In this document: positions 25,339 to 33,125 of the stretch, one piece after another | Numbering within the stretch: position 1 is the stretch's first letter | Layout of the letters: every line of letters starts with the position of its first letter | DNA from: Halorubrum sp. CSM-61 | GTDB taxonomy: Archaea; Halobacteriota; Halobacteria; Halobacteriales; Haloferacaceae | NCBI RefSeq assembly: GCF_003781945.1 | Contig: NZ_RJJW01000007.1 | Span: 62,001-126,000 of the forward strand | Length of the DNA: 64,000 nucleotides | Direction of reading: 5' to 3' | Made by a program: the position numbers and the translations under genes | Notes under the pieces: generated by a model | What the model saw: the letters and a program-made list of their open reading frames with translations, nothing else | The model's database searches: none | Told to the model about the DNA's origin: nothing

Positions 25339-25746
25339 ATGGCGGCATTCTACCGAGGCGGCGAGGAACGGGTCAACGTCTTTGAGGTCGATGAGAGGTA
25401 TCTGTTCAAGCATTATTTTGACAACGAGGAGGTGTTCGATCGCCTCAAGCACTACTACAACAACCAGCATTATCGCTTCGAGGTCCCTCCGGACGAATTT
25501 ACCCAGCTCCGATCGTTCCTCAGTGATCAAGGATACGGGCTAGTCATCGTCGATACGATCGAAGAATTCGTCGTCGTGGTGCAAAAATACACGACCCATC
25601 CCGACAACATCTTTAAACAGTCCGTGATCCAGCGCAGCGTCAGTAACTACAATTGTTTCTTGCTCACAGACCAAGAAGCGGTCGAACAGGCAACCCGTGA
25701 CCACGCGACTCGGCTCATTGACACCGACCTAGCCAATCCATTCTAA
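25339..25746 (+). CDS. hypothetical protein, 135 aa
   Basis: 135 residues, acidic and rich in aromatic residues (FKHYFDNEEVFDRLKHYYNN). It has a predicted alpha/beta arrangement and a hydrophobic strand pair (GYGLVIVDTIEEFVVVVQKY, residues about 62-82). No motif for a known enzyme or DNA-binding fold is seen. A TATA-like stretch (about 25318-25330) precedes the ATG closely, implying a short or absent leader. It ends 17 bases before the convergent TRAM gene. Confidence 0.6.
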   Translation: MAAFYRGGEERVNVFEVDERYLFKHYFDNEEVFDRLKHYYNNQHYRFEVPPDEFTQLRSFLSDQGYGLVIVDTIEEFVVVVQKYTTHPDNIFKQSVIQRSVSNYNCFLLTDQEAVEQATRDHATRLIDTDLANPF

Positions 25747-25763
25747 ACGAGAAACAACAGGAA

Positions 25764-26204
25764 TCACAGCGTTCGAGGGTCCGGCTCAACGATACTGGCA
25801 AACGCAACGTTCTGTTGTACCTGTTCGATCTCGACAGTCGGTACCTCACCGGGCTGAGCCTCCGGAACGATCACGACGTACCCGCGGTCCACCTTCGCGA
25901 TGCCATCCCCCTGGTCGCCAACCGCCTCAACCGACACTTCTCGAATCTCACCCTCCTCAACGGGTGGCTCAAAAGAACCGTGTTCACCGACAACTGAGGA
26001 AGGTCCTGACGACGAGTCTGAAGGTTGGGTCTCGGATCGGGCTGTTATATCCTCGGCTTCGAGAACGGCGATTCGATACATCTCAACGGGCTGGATAGCG
26101 TCGTGGCACACCTCACTCTCTGGAACCTCGAATGTGTAGCTCCCGTCGTCGGACTCAACAGTCGCAGTGAATACCGAGCGAAGTGTGTCAGGGATCTCGA
26201 CCAT
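25764..26204 (-). CDS. TRAM-domain protein
   Basis: 146 residues from ATG 26202-26204; an upstream in-frame start at 26279 would add 25 residues unlike the family. The N-terminal half is a small beta-rich part (LRSVFTATVESDDGSYTFEVPESEV). A Ser-rich linker follows. The C-terminal 60 residues are a TRAM domain (IREVSVEAVGDQGDGIAKVDRGYVVIVP...VASIVE pattern). TRAM domains bind RNA; in haloarchaea small TRAM proteins are abundant and thought to act as RNA chaperones or translation modifiers. It lies 46 bases after the gene at 26251 on the same strand, so they are probably one unit. Confidence 0.8.
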   Translation of the reverse strand: MVEIPDTLRSVFTATVESDDGSYTFEVPESEVCHDAIQPVEMYRIAVLEAEDITARSETQPSDSSSGPSSVVGEHGSFEPPVEEGEIREVSVEAVGDQGDGIAKVDRGYVVIVPEAQPGEVPTVEIEQVQQNVAFASIVEPDPRTL

Positions 26205-26250
26205 CACGAGAAGATTCAGCGTCCGACGCAAATAGTCGTTCCTCACGTCG

Positions 26251-26826
26251 TCAGTCGGGCGCATAGGCGTCCGCCACATAATCGCGAAGTTCCTCGGGCG
26301 TCATCCACGTGTACGCACGATCCACACGATCCATTGAAAGGAGATAGTGTGCGAACATCCCGTCGTAGGCCGCGTACTGTTCCTCCTCGGTCTCGTACGT
26401 TCGATAGAAGGCTCGCGTTCGCTCCCGATAGGTCGGCTGATCGATGTAGCCTGCTTCCCACGCGTGCCCGCCTTGGGAGTGTTCGTACACCCCGACGATA
26501 TGATCCGCGTAGCTGACCAACAGCTTGAATTTCGACGTGAAGAACTCCGATACATCCAGAATATCGTCCATCAGGAACGCGTCGACCCCGTCATCGGAGT
26601 TCGAGGCTGCGGCATCGCTCGCGAGTTGGTCGCGAACAGCCTCCAATCGTGGTCGCTCCTCCTCCCCGTAGGAACCGAGAACGAAGTAGGACGTGTTGTT
26701 GATGAACCGTCCGAGATCCTCGTGCATCGCGGTCTGGATCGCCTCGACCCGTTCGGGTGTGAGCGCCTCACCGGGCTGGTCGCCCAATTTGTCGATGACG
26801 GCACGGGTAGCGTCGTCGTTGGTCAT
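26251..26826 (-). CDS. conserved-looking haloarchaeal protein of unknown function, 191 aa
   Basis: 191 residues, highly acidic, with a mainly helical prediction and several Tyr/Trp-rich stretches (QGGHAWEAGYIDQPTYRERTRAFYRTYETEEEQYAAYDGMF). No cofactor or catalytic motif is recognised and no signal peptide or membrane helix is present. It is divergent from the winged-helix gene at 26960 (133-base gap) and upstream of the TRAM gene. The divergent arrangement suggests the regulator controls this gene. Confidence 0.65.
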   Translation of the reverse strand: MTNDDATRAVIDKLGDQPGEALTPERVEAIQTAMHEDLGRFINNTSYFVLGSYGEEERPRLEAVRDQLASDAAASNSDDGVDAFLMDDILDVSEFFTSKFKLLVSYADHIVGVYEHSQGGHAWEAGYIDQPTYRERTRAFYRTYETEEEQYAAYDGMFAHYLLSMDRVDRAYTWMTPEELRDYVADAYAPD

Positions 26827-26959
26827 ACTGGGTAGGATTCACTACCGCCACCTAACGGTACGGAAATACGACCGGAAGTGGAATGCCCCCGGCACTCTGG
26901 ATACCACTTCGAGCTTCACCGAAATGGTTATCTGACCAGGGGACAAACACTAAGACACA

Positions 26960-27391
26960 ATGTCCCGGCCTGACGCCACCCCGCTCACGCCAGCCGAGAA
27001 CGCGGCCGGCCTCGATCCGATCGCAGCGTTGAGTGCCCTCGACGACACGACCCGCGCGAATATCATCGGGACGATCGTTGGTCATCCGAAAGGCGCGCCC
27101 TCGAAGAAGGAACTCGAATACTACAACCCGAGCGTCGCCGCGTCGACGCTCACCGACCACCTCATTCGGCTGGAGGAGGTGGGGCTGATCAAGGCCATCG
27201 AGCGAGATCGTGAGGGGCTCGAGCGGGGCCAGCCATACCGGTTCTTTCAGCTCACCAATGCCGCCCGCGAGCTGTTCGACCGGAACAACCTCTTCGAGCG
27301 CGACGCATATCGAGAGCTATTCGCCGAAGTCGAGAAAACAGACGAAATCAAGACCGCCGAAGACGTCGACCGTCCGAACAGACAGAACTGA
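26960..27391 (+). CDS. ArsR/winged-helix transcriptional regulator
   Basis: 143 residues. A winged helix spans about 20-105 (DPIAALSALDDTTRANIIGTIVGHP, recognition region SVAASTLTDHLIRLEEVGLIKAIERD, wing RGQPYRFFQLTNAARELFDR). The C-terminus is short and charged. It looks like the ArsR-like subgroup that haloarchaea use for local control. ATG 26960 is used; a TATA-like element is not obvious. Divergent to the 26251 gene, its likely target. Confidence 0.78.
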   Translation: MSRPDATPLTPAENAAGLDPIAALSALDDTTRANIIGTIVGHPKGAPSKKELEYYNPSVAASTLTDHLIRLEEVGLIKAIERDREGLERGQPYRFFQLTNAARELFDRNNLFERDAYRELFAEVEKTDEIKTAEDVDRPNRQN

Positions 27392-27522
27392 TACTCACCT
27401 CGGGGCATACGTTTTACCGGACTGCGAGCGCGACATCCGGGATATTTCGAAAGCATACCCAGGGCAAAACCACCGAGAAAGATCTGGCTCTGTTTCGATT
27501 CAGAACAGATGAATCGTAACAG

Positions 27523-27555
27523 AAGGCACGCCTCAATTCCATCCTCCGAGGCTGT
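27523..27555 (+). repeat. 33-nt dispersed repeat (copy 2)
   Basis: Matches 29 of 33 bases of 13983-14015 (core TCCATCCTCCGA). Here the downstream arm of the hairpin seen in copy 1 is degraded. It marks the left boundary of the defence island, 72 bases before the first gene of the island. Confidence 0.65.
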
Positions 27556-27626
27556 GTGAGATTGTGGTCACAATATGTCATCTTCTCCGATAGACATTTG
27601 ACCACGGCTATTATTGAATTACAAAA

Positions 27627-28643
27627 ATGGTGGATGTCGAGTCTGTTGCCGTATTCAGTTGCGAAATGGGTGAGGAAATCGAAAAACCGACCCCGGATCT
27701 TGTTGGCACGCTTGATGAAGACGATCTAGTTACTGACGCTGGTGCAGAAGCCGAGCGGATTGTCGCAAGTATGCTGCGGGACACACTTGGGCGACGTTAC
27801 AATAGTGACGACACGAAGAATGCTCGCAACCACATCTTCACGGATGCTGCTCGTAGTGCATCGGTAAACCTTGAGGGTGAGGACCGTACGACTGTAGAAT
27901 TACTCGAAAGAGTTCGAGATGGGAGTGACATCGAAAGTGTTGGAGAGTCTCTTTCCCAGCTCTACCTTAATGAAGCACGCTCTGTATCGGATCTTCTCAT
28001 TTATACTCAATTTAGCGAGTACGACGAAACCTTCGCTGCGATTCTAAAGACTCCCTACTTAGAAGGCGCTCACGAAATTGACCTCGACCACGAAGACACA
28101 GAAGCAGTATTCACCGAAAACGAGCGCGTTATCCAAGAAGAGACGGACAAAAGCGTCGTCTATCCTAAGTACGACAAATACGAGGAGCTAATTGACGAAG
28201 ATAGTGCACAGCTGTATCAGGAGGGAGGGGCACAACACTACGCCAAGTATTGGTACGGGTTCCTGAATCTCAAAGCAGCTCCGCATCCGGACGAACTAGT
28301 TGAGTCTGCAATCAAGCAACGTGCCAGCGAAAATGAAACCTCGGCTGCTTATTCCACGTATCAGGACTTCACTGATGGGGGCCCAATTACGTTGGATGAT
28401 GCCGATGGAACGGAGGTAGACGTTGATCAGGGAGACGTTAGTGTTCGAATTGCAGGGAAATCGATCCGTGTATCAATAAGTGAGTTGCGTGAAAGTGATA
28501 ATGTCCAACTCGCACGAGACGGTGATCAGTTCTATATGCTACTGTCTGACCTACAGCCAGAACTCACAGTCGGAAGTGGGAATGGGAAGCGCTCCTTAGT
28601 AGACGACCTGTCTAATGTTCCTGACATCCGCGACCTGTTCTAG
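27627..28643 (+). CDS. unknown acidic protein, first gene of a two-gene unit with a membrane protein
   Basis: 338 residues, soluble and acidic, without signal peptide or membrane helices. The N-terminal third is helical and charged. A central block (LLIYTQFSEYDETFAAILKT, then DLDHEDTEAVFTENERVIQEE) has a faint look of nucleoid-associated or Kiwa-B-like proteins, but I cannot assign it. The C-terminal 80 residues seem to be a small beta domain (EVDVDQGDVSVRIAGKSIRVSISEL). It is 9 bases upstream of the membrane protein gene, so they are almost certainly co-expressed. The codon use is AT-richer than that of the helicase genes downstream. Defence function is inference from location. Confidence 0.7.
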   Translation: MVDVESVAVFSCEMGEEIEKPTPDLVGTLDEDDLVTDAGAEAERIVASMLRDTLGRRYNSDDTKNARNHIFTDAARSASVNLEGEDRTTVELLERVRDGSDIESVGESLSQLYLNEARSVSDLLIYTQFSEYDETFAAILKTPYLEGAHEIDLDHEDTEAVFTENERVIQEETDKSVVYPKYDKYEELIDEDSAQLYQEGGAQHYAKYWYGFLNLKAAPHPDELVESAIKQRASENETSAAYSTYQDFTDGGPITLDDADGTEVDVDQGDVSVRIAGKSIRVSISELRESDNVQLARDGDQFYMLLSDLQPELTVGSGNGKRSLVDDLSNVPDIRDLF

Positions 28644-28652
28644 CCTATTCAA

Positions 28653-30485
28653 ATGACGCCTCGTGAGTTCATTCAAAGGATAGTCGCAGTTTCGAGTACC
28701 GGATCAGTCAATGATGAAGCCATCTCTAATCTCTCGATAAATACTGAGGCCAGCTCTCTGTCCGAGGACACATTCAAAAATCTATTCGAGGCTTGGGATT
28801 CGTTTCCTGCGTATTTTAGCGGATTTCGCTTGATAGCTGATGATCAGCGGTTGTTCGAATTGTCTGGGAGAGAACTCAGCGTAAACGACGAAGGTCTAGA
28901 GGCGCTCGCAGACCGCGATCTGGATCCTGCCGTCGACGTAGATTTTTATCGCCGAGGGTTTGACCGGTACTATCCAGATGAGATCCGGAACGCTGCTGGC
29001 TTGCTTTATGAATTTGCATCAGAACTCGACGATGCGAACACTACCGTCACCATCGAACTTGGCCTTCAGAAGGGACGAATTGCTTCGGACCTCCTCAGCG
29101 AGGAGTTCTCCTCCGGATTAAACTTGAATCCTCTCCTTTGGTGGTCGCCATCGGATTTGTTCAGATGGATCGGAAGTCACAGCCCACATGAGGTTGCTGC
29201 TGAGCTATTCGAATACGAATCCTTCCCTGTATTTCTCTTTCTTCAGGATGCTCCTGATGAGGTCTTTCCCGTTACAATGTGGACCGCGAGTAGCGTTGAA
29301 GGACTCCCAAAGGAGGAGCTTGAGGAGGCTGCCGACCAGTACTTTGACTCTATGTCTGCTTCCCGAAAGTTCACTCACTGGCGTGGAGACCTTTCACCAA
29401 TCCACCCTTCGATAGTTGAGGGTCTTTGGGAAACCTGCGATAGCGAACAAGTTTCTTCTCTCTATGCATACTCTCTGTTAGGTGTTCTCTCCGCAGCTGT
29501 TGACCATGACGGCCAGATGATGCAGTTCCAATTCTCTAGTGAACCTGAATTCAATCCTCGGATTGACTTGTCTGAGCAATGTGTAGAGTGGGGCAATGAC
29601 GGCATATGTGCAATTCGAGATCTCCACCAATCGTTTGAAGCTGAAGAGAAAAAAGATGCATTTCGAGATCTCTGGCAGTTAGCTATAACTGAACACTGTC
29701 GAGGTACGGAGCGTGGCATCGAAATACTTCCAGAGGTCATTGAGGATGTTAAATCAAGTTACCAGAACCTCCAGGTATCTGCTGTCGAAGAAAACTTCGA
29801 AGCACTAAGTGACGTACTTGAAGACACGCAGACTTTGATGGCTGGATTGACCGATCGGCTTTCGTCGGCAGCCAACGAAACTTCTCAAGATATCCAACGA
29901 TTGACGTTCACACTCCTTGGTGCAATCGTCGCGAACATCTTCTTGGTACTTCGATGGAGCGACCGAGATCTGGTGCCACCGTTTTCGATTTTTGTTCTTA
30001 TTGTGATCGTTGGGTTCTACCTCCCCCTCATTCAAGGGAGAATTGAGGACCTGAACGACACAATCACTGAGGTGAAGAACGACTATGAATTCTACGAGAA
30101 GCACATCCGCCGGTTCAACAAGGATCTATTCCGGTTTGGTGATCTAGAAGACCGGAAATCAGCATACGTGGGGTTGGCTGAAACGCAACGTCAGCGGGCA
30201 CAAACCCAGCTTCGAAGGGTCTTCTACGCTCTACTCACCGTCTGGTGCGGATTGGCAATCTGGTCTGGGTTTGCATTTTCGTTCGGACAACCGCAGTCAC
30301 TTGCGTTAGCGGTCTCTGGTGTAGTGCTTGCAATCCTTTCTTTTGCTCCCACTGATGGACCGTTCGGCCACGGTGGTTACGACTATTTTAGCAGAGGGGC
30401 GGCGGTAGTCACTCTTGTCATCATCTCCCTTTCGTTCGTTTACCCCCTACTTCCGCTGTCTATCGGAATCATCCCGAACTTCTGA
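28653..30485 (+). CDS. unknown large protein with C-terminal membrane domain, partner of 27627 gene
   Basis: 610 residues. Residues 1 to about 410 are soluble and acidic with no family I recognise (landmarks LLWWSPSDLFRWIGSHSP; THWRGDLSPIHPSIVEGLWE). Membrane segments follow at about 417-434, 444-460, 523-545, 550-567 and 583-605. Between the second and third is a helical cytoplasmic or exterior stretch (NDTITEVKNDYEFYEKHIRRFNKDLFRFGD) resembling a coiled coil. A soluble sensor joined to a membrane effector is a common layout in abortive-infection systems, and the neighbours are defence genes. That use is inference. The downstream helicase/nuclease pair begins 51 bases later, so a four-gene operon is possible. 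Confidence 0.7.
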   Translation: MTPREFIQRIVAVSSTGSVNDEAISNLSINTEASSLSEDTFKNLFEAWDSFPAYFSGFRLIADDQRLFELSGRELSVNDEGLEALADRDLDPAVDVDFYRRGFDRYYPDEIRNAAGLLYEFASELDDANTTVTIELGLQKGRIASDLLSEEFSSGLNLNPLLWWSPSDLFRWIGSHSPHEVAAELFEYESFPVFLFLQDAPDEVFPVTMWTASSVEGLPKEELEEAADQYFDSMSASRKFTHWRGDLSPIHPSIVEGLWETCDSEQVSSLYAYSLLGVLSAAVDHDGQMMQFQFSSEPEFNPRIDLSEQCVEWGNDGICAIRDLHQSFEAEEKKDAFRDLWQLAITEHCRGTERGIEILPEVIEDVKSSYQNLQVSAVEENFEALSDVLEDTQTLMAGLTDRLSSAANETSQDIQRLTFTLLGAIVANIFLVLRWSDRDLVPPFSIFVLIVIVGFYLPLIQGRIEDLNDTITEVKNDYEFYEKHIRRFNKDLFRFGDLEDRKSAYVGLAETQRQRAQTQLRRVFYALLTVWCGLAIWSGFAFSFGQPQSLALAVSGVVLAILSFAPTDGPFGHGGYDYFSRGAAVVTLVIISLSFVYPLLPLSIGIIPNF

Positions 30486-30536
30486 TTGGACCGTTCCGAC
30501 GACACATTTTTGAAAGCCACCTGAGTCCGATAGTCC

Positions 30537-33125
30537 GTGTCAATTACACGAGCGAAGTCTATTGATTCTCTCTACGAGGAATGCAAGGATTTCGACCTTG
30601 TGCTCGTGCCGGATGCGCCGATGGCGAGTGCCCTGAACCGGCGTCTTGACCAACCCCACTTCGGGCCATTCGCGATCACACCACGGCGCCTGGCTGCCCG
30701 ACGCCGAGAACAGGCCGAGGATCGACTCGCGTTCCTCGAAATCATTCAGACAACTGACCTCAACTGGAAGGAGACGTCCTATGCGGTCGGGAACATCCTC
30801 CAGTGCTGGGAGTATCAGGGGACGGCTGACGCTGTTCTGGACTACGAGCAGTTCGCGACGACGGCAACGCACACTGCTGTCGACTGTATTGCAGAGATGG
30901 ACACGACGTCTAACCGTCTCACTGAGTACAGTATCGAAGCCGACGCGTCGGTCGCTGTCGTCGGCTTCAAGCAGCTTACCGAACTCGAACGCTCGATCCT
31001 TCCCCCAGACTACGAGACGGTCGACCCGTTCACCGAGGAGTCATTCGACCATCCATCGTTCCGCATTCTCGACTCACCGGCCGCAATCGTCGACGCGGTC
31101 CTCGATACGGTCACACCGGAGAACGCCGACGACGTGGCTGTCGTCCTCGATGCAGCTAGCCAGTATTCCCCGCTCATTGAGTCGGCGCTGGAAGCTGCAG
31201 AGATTCCATACTACGGTGGTCCGGGGTTCAGTGACGATGCTCGTCACCGCGCATTCTTACAGCTCCTTCGAAGTGCCCACGCTGGTCGGGATACACGAGT
31301 AGGCGACGTTCGACCACTCCTCACCCAGCTTGGGATGCCTGTCGACATCGAGCACGACGAGAAGCGTCTCTACGACCTCGACCGCCCGGAAGTAGACTGG
31401 CTCCTCGAGTTCCGCGATAAAATCCGTTCCCGCACATTCGAAGAGGCCATCGACGAATACGAAGCAGTCACGGACGCCTCTATCGACGCCTTCAGAAAGG
31501 AACTCGCGACGCTCGGTCTCCTTGACGACGCCGTCACCGAACCGGCAGTTGACCGTCTCGAGTTCTACCTGCAGTCGTACGAAGTGCCTGTGGATCGGGA
31601 GAACGAAGGTGTCCTATTGGCAGATGCAAAATCAGCCGCTCACGTCGACCGTGCCGTCGTGTTCTATCTCGGCCTCGACGAAGGTTGGACACATTCGTCG
31701 CCTCGTCGCCCGTGGGTCGACCGAGATCAGGAGTTCGAGCGAAACATCCGGCAATTCCAACTCCTCCTGCAGAACGGTGTCGACCAGTACTACCTCGTAC
31801 AGGACACCGCCGGCGGAACGCCCGTCACCCCGTGCCTATACTTCGAGGAACTGTTCGACGAAGAGTTCGACCGATTCAGTGACTTGGACTCACTGCGGCA
31901 CTTACGGGCGTCTCGAACGACACAGGACGGATTCGAAAAAGAACCACTCGATGTCTCCCCCGAAGAAGTCACTGCACTCAGCCAATCGAGCCTGAACACC
32001 TACGTAAACTCCCCCCGCGACTACTTCTTCAGTCGACTCGTCGACAACCCGGACAAGGACCACTTCAGGGAAGGGAACCTGTTCCACGACTTCGCGGAGT
32101 TCTATGTCTCGCATCCAGACATCATCACGTCTGATACACTCGACGATGTAGCCGCAGTCATTCTCGACGAAGTCGACCCGCTCCTCCGGGGCGTCGACCG
32201 GGAAGTCCGACTCACCAAGTACCACGTCGGTCTCCAGACCATCGTTGAATTCCTCGATGCAAACTCACCTCACGGTGACGGCCTGGTGACGCCTGACGGT
32301 GGTTGGGGAGAGAACTTCTTCGCCGAGTATTACGACCGCCCCATCGATGCGTCGCACACTGAACGTTGGTTCGAGAACACTGATCTTGGGTTGAAGGGCA
32401 AGATCGACCTCGTTCACAGTCCGACCCGACTCCTCGACTACAAGAGTGGCTCAAAGAAGTCAGCATACTCGATTGTAAAGCATTCGGCGCTTGATCCACC
32501 GAGCGACAAACCAAACTTCCAGGCGTTGCTGTATCTCGCCCACCAGCGAACTGAGCACCCGGATGAGGAACTGCGATTCACGTTCTTCCACTTCCTCGAA
32601 ACGCTTGATGATGTGGTGACTGGGAATGGGTCTCTCGAAGACTGCCTCACTACGGTGACCTACTATCCAGTCACCTTCGAGGAATACATCGCGAGCCCAG
32701 CTGTCTTCACGGAACTGCAGGAAGACGCCGCGAACGACTGTAACAAGACCTTCTCGAAGTCGACGTACGAAATCTACCGGGCTGTGTTGGATAGGTATGA
32801 GTTTCCGGACACCAGCGACAGCGACGAACTCATCGAATCGGAATTCGGCGACGCACTCACCGAGCGACTGATCGCTGATGTCGGGGACTACAAGTATGTG
32901 AAAAAGGGCTGTAAGCAGGCACTACGACACTTGCTCCGGATCCGCAACCAGAACTACTTCACCGGCGACGTGGACGCATTTGAGCAGTTCGTTCGAGAGC
33001 GCCTATCGGAACTGAACACCCGCCGTGCGGGTAACGAGCGCTTCCCGGTTCAGGGACTCGGTGGCGATCCAAACTATCGGTACGTGGACAACCGCGATTG
33101 CATCCTGGAGGGTGAGTCACGATGA
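30537..33125 (+). CDS. AddB/RexB-like inactivated helicase with PD-(D/E)XK nuclease
   Basis: 862 residues from GTG 30537. The N-terminal half has helicase-like organisation without a Walker A lysine (LVLVPDAPMASALNRRL at the P-loop place; HVDRAVVFYLGLDEGWTH as a late helicase motif), as in AddB. The C-terminal part is a RecB-family nuclease: SLNTYVNSPRDYFFSRL, GNLFHDFAEFY, then D624 (GKIDLVH) and D634-Y-K636 (LLDYKSG). Its stop overlaps the start of the UvrD-type helicase gene by 4 bases (ATGA), and the pair mirrors AddAB/RexAB end-processing enzymes. A role in DNA repair or phage DNA degradation is inferred. It lacks the iron-sulphur cysteines of bacterial AddB. Confidence 0.8.
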   Translation: MSITRAKSIDSLYEECKDFDLVLVPDAPMASALNRRLDQPHFGPFAITPRRLAARRREQAEDRLAFLEIIQTTDLNWKETSYAVGNILQCWEYQGTADAVLDYEQFATTATHTAVDCIAEMDTTSNRLTEYSIEADASVAVVGFKQLTELERSILPPDYETVDPFTEESFDHPSFRILDSPAAIVDAVLDTVTPENADDVAVVLDAASQYSPLIESALEAAEIPYYGGPGFSDDARHRAFLQLLRSAHAGRDTRVGDVRPLLTQLGMPVDIEHDEKRLYDLDRPEVDWLLEFRDKIRSRTFEEAIDEYEAVTDASIDAFRKELATLGLLDDAVTEPAVDRLEFYLQSYEVPVDRENEGVLLADAKSAAHVDRAVVFYLGLDEGWTHSSPRRPWVDRDQEFERNIRQFQLLLQNGVDQYYLVQDTAGGTPVTPCLYFEELFDEEFDRFSDLDSLRHLRASRTTQDGFEKEPLDVSPEEVTALSQSSLNTYVNSPRDYFFSRLVDNPDKDHFREGNLFHDFAEFYVSHPDIITSDTLDDVAAVILDEVDPLLRGVDREVRLTKYHVGLQTIVEFLDANSPHGDGLVTPDGGWGENFFAEYYDRPIDASHTERWFENTDLGLKGKIDLVHSPTRLLDYKSGSKKSAYSIVKHSALDPPSDKPNFQALLYLAHQRTEHPDEELRFTFFHFLETLDDVVTGNGSLEDCLTTVTYYPVTFEEYIASPAVFTELQEDAANDCNKTFSKSTYEIYRAVLDRYEFPDTSDSDELIESEFGDALTERLIADVGDYKYVKKGCKQALRHLLRIRNQNYFTGDVDAFEQFVRERLSELNTRRAGNERFPVQGLGGDPNYRYVDNRDCILEGESR

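Noticed and set aside
27627-28643. Possible KwaB or nucleoid-associated protein identity
   Set aside because: Only faint resemblance in one block, and the neighbour is not a KwaA-like small membrane protein; left as unknown.
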